A stretch of 64,000 bases of DNA. It comes from Cladobotryum mycophilum (lineage: Eukaryota; Ascomycota; Sordariomycetes; Hypocreales; Hypocreaceae). The translations under genes and the position numbers were made by a program. This document shows, one piece after another, positions 56,517 through 64,000 of this stretch. The notes under the pieces were generated by a model. That model was not told the DNA's origin. It did no database searches and saw nothing but the letters and a program-made list of their open reading frames with translations. The stretch lies in the NCBI GenBank assembly GCA_036429605.1, contig JAVFKD010000015.1, positions 2,255,421 through 2,319,420 on the forward strand. The letters are read 5' to 3'. Within the stretch, counting starts at the first letter, position 1. The number at the start of each line of letters is the position of its first letter.

Positions 56517-58968
56517 TGTTTTTATTTATTTATTCCTCCCGTATATGATAATTTTCCCTTTATCTGACCATTCCCTCTGTTTTCTGTCTATTTCCCAAGT
56601 CCTATTAATTACCCTACTGTCGACTTTTATCCGGTGGGCTTCCTCTCTCGCATGACTACCTTCTACTTACTCGGATCTTTCGTCTCGGAGCTTTCCCCAA
56701 TGCATACCTGCTATCAATACTAAAAAGTCAGCTCTCCGTCCGCCTTAGCGAGCTGCCGTTACACCCGTTCAACGGGAATTGTGTGGGGATTGGTAGAAGA
56801 AGCCAGTAAAGACTATTTTAGTTTGAACGTTTCTTTTCTCTCTTTCTCCCCTCTTGTAATTATTGTGTGACGTGACTTTGGAATTCTGAAATACTCATCT
56901 CAAGGCAGCAGTCGTAAAGTCCTGACAGCAAGACGATGGCTGATCGACGACCCCTTTCTAGCCGATGGGCTTGCGCTTTGTTCACCAAGCCACTGATCTT
57001 TTGTCTCGTGATAGTCGATTGACTCCTTATTACCAGACAAAAGACACCAATGGTAGGTTACTACATACTAGGTTGGCAGGGAGCTTAGCTATAGGTAAGC
57101 TTGTCGCCCAACGAAACTGAACGTCACCCGTCAACGTTTGACGTGGATGAACAACCTTGGGCTGGCCCTCACGAAAGAAGACCGACCGTTTTAACCCCGG
57201 AGCAGTAGAAGGCAGAATCCGAGTCTAACAATATTGAGCACATCAGGTGGTTTGTCTCAATTTGTTTCGGAGTAACTACTTGTTTCAGTGATTTAAGTTA
57301 TGTGAATCTAGTACAGAATGACTAGAAGCATCGACGTCGTATTCATGGCTCTTTGTCTTTCTCACTGACCAACTACTATGCTTATTTCGGCACTGTGCGT
57401 TACGCTTTCGATAAGCAACTACAAGCCACTGTGTACGTCTCAATTGGCACTGTCAGGGTACAACTCCATGCTGGACGTTTCTCCCAATTATACTAAGACC
57501 GCCTCCCTCTTCACTGTGACTTCATGGCGATTGTCTTTAGGCTGTTGAAACCAACACAACAACGCGTACGTACCCCTCCTGTATTCAGCTTTTTCTCATG
57601 TTGAATTGGGCTGCTTACTTGCATCACGCCATCTCTTTGTCTTGTCTTCTTGTTGACCTTTCAATCACCCCTTCTCCAAGTTCCCCGCGTTCGTCCTTTG
57701 TCAGTGAAGATGGGATTGGATCCATCCTGTTCCCCAAAACCTGCGTCTCACTAGTAAAAACACCGCATGGATGGAGCCGATTGCAGCCCTCCAACAAGGC
57801 ACGAAGGACTCTGGGCCATACATACACCATGGCAGGGCAGGTAGCCCATCCCATCACGCGCTGCAACACCACCATCATCATCAACCACCACCACCACCAC
57901 TAACAACTCTCTTGGCCATGGCTTAGTCGATGTGTTGGTCCCCTCCTTTCCTCCTCCGCCTTTTCGACCAACCAAACTCAGATCTGAATTTCTCGGGGTT
58001 CTGGAATACCTGTATAGATTGGTATTGCGTTTGACTGCCAGTGCTTATCAACCTGTGAAATATGAGACAGGTTGATCCACATGAAGAGAAAAAGATCGAC
58101 ATCTGTGATGCACGTCCCTCTTCGGAAAACGACGTCGAATTTCGTTTCGCGGCCTGCCGGAATTTATTTCTCTGTACAAGGTAATTTTGCATTTTTTCCA
58201 AGGTTCAAGGACTCAATTCTTCACAACCCCCACAGTGCTGCCCTGCCCACACAGCCTTTTAGGTGGTTGCAGGGGCTGCAGGGGCTGCTGCCAGAACGCT
58301 GTGGCACCTGCTATACGCTAAAGCTCTTAGTCCAAGTAGCTTCCCGGCCACTTGCGCTAAACAAGCTGCCCCCCAGCTTTTCTTCAAGGTTCCACCACAG
58401 TGCACTGAAATCAACTGTCCAAGTACCTCTCTGCACTCTGCACCTCTGCACCCTCCACCTCACCTCTGCGTGTCCAAGCGCCTCCCCGGCCGAGAAGAGG
58501 CGTCCATGAATGCGTCCACAGAGAGGCAACGGCTTCTGAAACCCTGCAACTTTACAGGCCTCGTTGGAGCGCTTGTACCAGTACGAACCTACCTACCAGC
58601 CGTGAGCCCCATCTGTACCTGCAAGTGCTGGTGGCCGCTAGCGGCCCATCGATCCGCTCGGCGTCCCACTGTCCCACCTTCTTCACTACCGCTTACTACC
58701 TACTACTGCTGCTGCTGCTGCTGCTACTACTACTACTACCTGCCTCCATGCCTGCCCTGTTGGCTCCAACACAGTCCAAAATCTTGTCTCTCACCTTCTC
58801 TCATTTTCTCATTTCAATTTATTACTTGGCTGGCCTTGTTCATGTCCCGGTCGCCTTGTGCGCTGGCCACTGCCAGAAGATATTGAATTTTTTTTTGAGA
58901 AATCAATACTATTTTATTGTTGCAACTGTGTCGGTTGTGGTCAACCTCATTCAACATTGACAGCGACT

Positions 58969-58980
58969 TATATATATATA
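58969..58980 (+). promoter_or_regulatory. TATA-like element upstream of the Zn2Cys6 gene
   Basis: TATATATATATA lies about 200 bp before the main start codon at 59182 and 100 bp before a possible uORF. Placement suits a core promoter; unproven. Confidence 0.35.
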
Positions 58981-59078
58981 CGATAGACACGGACGGACGC
59001 AGACACAAATACAGCACAGCACACAGCACGGCCCCGAGTTTACGTCGACACTATCATTGCGTGGAATTAACGACCCTC

Positions 59079-59150
59079 ATGAAAGGACCAAGGTTGTGTG
59101 TTTGTTCTGCCACTGCCCTCTTTCCAATCGACTCGACTCTTCCCCGGTGA
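59079..59150 (+). promoter_or_regulatory. Possible upstream ORF of the Zn2Cys6 gene
   Basis: An ATG (CTCATGAAAG) opens a 23-codon frame starting MKGPRLCVCS that stops 31 nt before the main ATG. It would act as a translational dampener if it is within the leader. The mRNA start is not known from sequence. Confidence 0.4.
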
Positions 59151-59181
59151 AATTAATCTCGAGCTGAAAGAACGAAAAAAC

Positions 59182-62100
59182 ATGTCCAACGACAGGGCGG
59201 GCATGCGCCGACACCAGTTTCAAAATGCTCAGCACCCGAGCCTCAATTCTGCATCACGACTATACCATGGCAATGTTCCCGGAGGGATGAATGCCGATTC
59301 GTCGCCAAACACGATTATGGGAGTTAATTCTCAATTCGGTGATTTTAGTTTTCCTTATGCGGGCCTGTCTGATCAGAACGTCATGGTCCCCATCGACGGC
59401 CATCAAGCGGCTTCTTTCTCACAGCATCCGGCAATGAACTCTGTCATGGCTTCGGCTTCGGCTTCACCTTCCCATGCTATAAATCCAATAGTCCCTCTTC
59501 CCGGCCCATCTCTAAGCGCAGAACCAGATCCGCAAAGAGCCAGTATAGACAACTCCGACGATCCGAATCACGAAAAACATACTCCCGCATCCAATACTCT
59601 CGAAGATCCGACTACCGACGAATTTGGTATGCCCTCCCACCGCCGAGGTGATGGGACTGACCTGGGCGGTAAGACAAAAGATGGCAAAGATTCTGCCCCG
59701 CCTGCTTGGAGCGAGCTTAAGACCAAGGCTGGAAAAGATCGCAAACGATTGCCCTTGGCATGCATCGCCTGCCGTCGCAAAAAGATTCGCTGCTCGGGAG
59801 AAAAACCTGCGTGCAAACACTGTCTAAGATCACGAATACCTTGTGTTTACAAGGTTACTACCCGCAAAGCTGCTCCGCGTACCGATTACATGGCCATGCT
59901 CGACAAACGCCTTAAGCGTATGGAAGAGCGGATCATAAAAATCCTCCCCAAGAATGATCAGAGTTCACTTTCTGCGATCCCCCGAGCGGTGGTTAAACCG
60001 GCAATTCCAGGTACCGGTGCTGCGGCATCGACAAAACCTGCCCCCAAGAAACGTAATGCCGATGACGCATTCGGTCCGGATCTTGAGGCTTGGGCTAAGG
60101 CGCCACGGCCAAAGATGCCAGAAAACGAGCCAGGTTCTCCCGACAGTCGAGAAGACGAAGAGAATCAACTGCAACGTGAAGGCATCGACTCTCTTCCCCC
60201 AAAGGATGTACAGGAACATCTAGCCGAAGTATTTTTTGACAGTGTTTACGGTCAATCCTATCACTTGCTGCATAAGCCAAGCTATATGCGGAAATTAAAG
60301 TAAGCAGCTGTCTCCGTGGTATGAAGTCTTATTGAGCATTACTAACATTTGACAGAAATGACGCATTGCCGCCGGTGCTAATACTTTCAGTGTGCGCCAT
60401 TGCGGCACGATTCACATCAAATCCAAAGCTCAACTCAGCGTCGAAGCAATTTATGCGTGGAGAGGAGTGGGCATCAATTGCCAGGGATATATGCACTAAA
60501 CGATATGATTGGCCCAATATTACCATCCTGACCTGCCTCCTTATTTTGGGACTGCATGAATTCGGCACTTGTCATGGGGGGCGTGCCTGGGCGTTGGGTG
60601 GCCAGGCGATTCGTATGGCGTTCGCTCTGCATCTGCACAAAGACTTGGAATACGATCCCCATGCTCGCAATAGAAAAACGAAGCTTAGCTTTATTGATCG
60701 CGAGATTCGCCGTCGCACTATGTGGGCATGTTTCCTCATGGACCGTTTCAACTCTTCCGGCACCGACCGACCAATCTTCATCAAAGAAGAAACTATAAAG
60801 ATACCGTTGCCGGTGTCTGAGAAATACTTCCAGTTGGATATGCCTGCACACACAGAGTATCTTGATGGCAAAGTTCCGGAACGGGAGATACCCGAGGAGG
60901 CCCAACTGAAAGAGCCCAAAGAGTCTATGGGCGTCTCCGCTTACACAATCAGATCCATCTCTATCTGGGGCCGAATCATTACGTATATCAACCAAGGAGG
61001 GAGAGATACGGACTCACATCCTATGTGGAGCCCCGAGTCCGAATATGGAAAACTTGTTCGGCAAACGGAGGGGTTGTTGCGTTCGTTACCGGAAGCAATC
61101 CAGTATAGCCGGAAGAATCTTGAGATACATCGAACGGAGAACACTGCTAGTCACCTCCTCTTCCTGCACATGTCGATCCAGCAAAACCTACTCTTCTTGA
61201 ACCAGGCTGCTGTGACGTTTTCTCAGGATCGCTGCAAAAAAGCACCAAAAGAATTTGTTCCACAATCTAGTGCCAAGACATTTCTTGCTGCTAATAAGAT
61301 ATCAGATCTTCTCCGGGATGCTGAGGATGCTCAATGCAGCGTTTCCACGCCTTTTGCTGGATACTGCGCCTTTTCCTCAACCGCGATCCACATTACAGGC
61401 ATATTTTCCGGGAATCCGACCATGAAGGCTACGGCTGAAGCCAACTCAGCAGTCAACGTCAAATTTCTGCGGAAGATGATGAAGTACTGGGGTATGTTTC
61501 ACTGGATGGTGGAAAATATTCGCACCCAGTATCGCAATGCTCTTGATGCCGCTCGTGTCGGAGGCCCCACCCATGGCAGTACAGCATCGTCGCCGATCCT
61601 TCAGTACTCTGACTGGTTCAACCGCTACCCACATGGCGTCTCAGATCCTGACTATATGGACCCTGCTATACATAGAAAGAGAGAGAAGGGCGAAGACGGT
61701 GTGCTAGAGCAGAAGCCAGAGCTGCAGTCGGTTGGAGATTTCTTTACAGCAGTAGGATCCACCCAAAGCACAGACGGCAAAGATGGATCTCGAGGGCCGG
61801 TACCGAAACGAAAAGCATCAAAGAAGCAACCAAACACAACGGCCAATAAGGTGGACTCACAGCAGCCCCAAAGGTCACCTTCGGATAATGGTGGGCCATC
61901 CGGGGCGGGCCAAGCAGGAGCTCAGCTACAGCACCAGAGACAGCGGCAGCACTCTGGTCAAGGCCAGCGAAAATTCTCAGGGCAGCTTGGAGGGCAAACT
62001 ACCGGCCCAATGAATTTCGGCCCTGTTAATGTGCCACAATCGCAAAGCTCATCGCATTCTGTTGTGTCCAACCCAGATCATCTACAATCTTTTGGCCAGT

Positions 62101-62537
62101 CAATGCCAGCGCAATCTGGGTTTTTCTCTACAGACATGCTGTCCATGAACTTGGGACAGCCGCCTGACAGTTTGCTTCAGGCGCTTGATAGACAATTTAC
62201 TTTTGGAGGATTCTCCATGGAGCCAGACAACATGACGGCGATGATGAGTGGGTTTGGTGCTTGGAATGACTTGTCCAGCCAAACGGGACAAGCCAATAAT
62301 CAACTGGATAGCACTCAGGGCGGCAAGAACAACGATACGAATGCTCAGGGACAATTCAACGATGCGCTTAACCAATTTAGTAACCAGGATGCCGTACCAG
62401 GATGGTTTATGCCACTAGAGGGCAATCAAGATCTGAACATTGGTGGTGGTGAGATGGATCCCTTTGGTAATTTGTTTGGCGGTCCAAATGGCATGACATC
62501 GATCAACCAAAATGGAGACATTCAGAACTACCTTTAG
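59182..62537 (+). CDS. Zn2Cys6 transcription factor with fungal-specific regulatory domain
   Basis: Exons 59182-60299 and 60356-62537 with a 56-bp intron give 1100 codons (1099 aa). The binuclear zinc cluster has Cys194, 197, 204, 211, 214 and 221 in CX2CX6CX6CX2CX6C spacing (CIACRRKKIRCSGEKPACKHC), followed by a short coiled linker (LDKRLKRMEERIIKILPK) for dimerisation. The Fungal_trans middle homology region runs from about residue 345 to 620 (FFDSVYGQSYHLLHKPSYMR, AWALGGQAIRMAFALHLHKD, RRRTMWACFLMDRF). The C-terminal 350 residues are Gln/Ser/Gly/Asn-rich, suited to activation. Target genes are not known from sequence. The start at 59182 (AAAAACATGTCC) is chosen; the frame is open upstream only from non-ATG codons. 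Confidence 0.9.
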
Positions 62538-64000
62538 GAGAGAGATGGGACGGGTAAGCTTCCATTGATGGAACTTTGTGGAATCATTTAGATGGCTGGC
62601 ATGAGAATGAATGATCATTATTATTATACTTGATAATATGTGGATGGAGGAAGCATGGATATGATGGAGCAAGGCGCTTTCAGGATTTTTGGATATCTAC
62701 AACTATACCCATGGAGTTTTGGTTCTGGCCAAGGACTGGCGCCGTTTCAATGAAGGATTAGGATGGAAAGGTAGCTTCAAGGATATCACCATTTTTGATA
62801 CCATATTGACTAAATAGAGCAATCATTGCCTCCAACACAGCTTGCCCCCCGCCTCCTCCCCTCCCCCTTATGACATATGACATGGATTAGTACTAAGTGC
62901 GCACTCATCTTTTCTGCACTGTGAATCTACTCGCGCAACGTTTCTTTTGCCATGGGCAAGGGAGGCAAGGGAGGGCAGTCCAGAGCACAGACTCTGCACA
63001 GCAATGCCTTGCTTGCCTTGCTAGACAGCTAGAAGCTTTGATAGAACCCACACCCACAGTCTTGGCAAGTATATCGGCGACCTTTACTCCGTACATGCAC
63101 GTACCACGAGCATGACTGCCATATTTTTTCTTTCTTTTTTTTTGCTTTTTTGTTCCATCCCCTTATTTTTGTTTTTGTTTTTTGTTTTTGGCAAAGCAGA
63201 TCATCAAATTTGTTGACTAGGCACTGCTTTTATGTGAAGGGGGTGGGGGAACCTCGGCAGCCAAACACAACACATCCAAGCCGAGAAGAGCTCCACCCCT
63301 TTTTCTGAAAAAGAAAGGAGGAGGGAGGGGAGGGGAGAAAAAGCAACGACATAAGGTTTTCCCTAAAGATGGAACTTTTTCTTTCTTTCTTTCCTTCTTT
63401 TTTGTCTAGGGCTACATCGTTTTTGGGAATGTGCCGAGTTCTGGAGTGTGTACATGGGCTGTGGGGAAAGAGTAGTAAAAGTTCGTTCCTTTTGTGTTGT
63501 AGTAGAGGCCTCCTCTCCCCCTTCTTAACTTTTGATGGGATATATATATGTTTGCCTCTTCTATAGGTCCCCATGAGGTATATCACCTTCGCGATGCTTG
63601 ATCTATCAGCTCACCCCCAAGCTTCAGAGTTCATCCATTAAGCAGATAAAGAAATAGCGAGATAAATATGTATAAACAAGATAATACTCATAAAATTAAA
63701 TAGACTACGTAAATAATTCGTTTCAAAAAAAAAAAAAAAGTCGTAACAGTCTAAACAAGTCATCCATAGCCAACTCCATCGCTATGCAAAAACAAAACCA
63801 TCACTCCTTTCTATATACTCCGTGTACTTTTTCTCATGTTCTCTTCTTCATCAACATTAACCATAAACCTCGGCCTCGTGTCTATTTAAAAATAAAAAAA
63901 AAACCCCCTTCAACCTTCCTTCTTGTTGATATAGACCGGAATGCCGTACATAACCACCGCCGCCGCATTAAGATATTTGAAGCGGCATGCATTTCTTGCT
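62538..64000. other. 3' intergenic region to window end
   Basis: No gene seen. It contains T-rich tracts (about 63123-63190), a G-rich stretch (63236-63250) and A runs (63726-63739, 63890-63903). Any gene to the right starts beyond the window. Confidence 0.6.

Larger units (their letters stand above)
53037..59181. other. Long gene-poor region upstream of the Zn2Cys6 gene
   Basis: About 6.1 kb without a gene I can support. Open frames of up to 207 codons (for example 54187-54483, 54457-54831 minus, 58263-58886) have no recognisable domain. It holds small tandem repeats (GTTGAA-type at about 56143-56166, TTTCTGACG at about 56491-56516, CTG/CTA trinucleotides at about 58707-58742) and a TATATATATATA element at 58969-58980. 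Composition is ordinary with no sign of a transposon or RIP-like AT collapse. Long non-coding transcripts or extended regulatory DNA are possible. Confidence 0.5.

Noticed and set aside
58263..58886. 207-codon plus-strand frame
   Set aside because: Composed of CTG/CTA and Cys/Tyr-rich repeat translation just upstream of the transcription factor; likely leader DNA.
53037..59181. Degenerate transposon hypothesis
   Set aside because: No terminal repeats, no transposase or reverse-transcriptase remnants, and no RIP-like TA-rich bias were visible by eye.

Overview
The window is a stretch of filamentous ascomycete nuclear genome. The gene content and protein style fit a sordariomycete, possibly of the order Hypocreales, but genus and species cannot be fixed from the sequence alone. 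The evidence is short spliceosomal introns (mostly 49-105 bp, GT..AG, with CTAAC-like branch points near the acceptor), 5'-NNNATGG-type starts, a Zn2Cys6 regulator, a three-exon histone H4, a fungal mL60 mitochondrial ribosomal protein, and gene-dense mixed-strand housekeeping loci. I see no transposon, virus, secondary-metabolite cluster, CRISPR or bacterial-type element.

Layout. 1-13 kb: STE11-type MAPKKK (+), gamma-glutamylcyclotransferase-like protein (+), PrpF-family isomerase (+), secreted metallophosphoesterase (-), EBP-like sterol isomerase (+). 13-31 kb: proline-rich unknown protein (-), nucleoporin NUP82 (-), cap-binding CBC2 (+), mL60/MRPL31 (-), TRAPP subunit TRS20 (+), histone H4 (-), tRNA-Gly(GCC) (-), APC/C subunit CDC27 (-). 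31-44 kb: SND2/TMEM208 (+), DUF3605 protein (-), HSL-type esterase (+), NC2-alpha/BUR6 (+), PI 4-kinase PIK1 (+). 44-64 kb: RING/RS-rich nuclear protein (-), Rab5-type GTPase (-), KRI1 (+), then a gene-poor region of 7.6 kb holding an intron-containing tRNA-Phe(GAA) (-), and finally a 1099-codon Zn2Cys6 transcription factor (+) with a possible uORF.

The genes do not form one pathway. They are core eukaryotic functions: signalling (STE11, PIK1, Rab5), nuclear pore and RNA (NUP82, CBC2), chromatin and transcription (H4, BUR6), cell cycle (CDC27), trafficking and ER targeting (TRS20, SND2) and ribosome biogenesis (KRI1, mL60). Several are divergent or convergent pairs sharing short intergenic spacers (NUP82/CBC2, mL60/TRS20, CDC27/SND2).

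The strongest unexpected signal is technical or evolutionary. Five otherwise well-conserved genes (STE11, the PrpF-like gene, NUP82, the DUF3605 gene and BUR6) are each broken by one to three -1 frame shifts, eight in all. Every shift can be placed in a short C or G run, and adding one base there gives an uninterrupted reading frame of exact codon length. This looks like systematic C/G homopolymer under-calling in the assembly rather than eight independent pseudogene mutations. No previously undescribed biological system is evident. The most open biological items are the unknown proline-rich protein, the EBP-like protein, the unexplained 6-kb spacer, and a frame-preserving intron in mL60.
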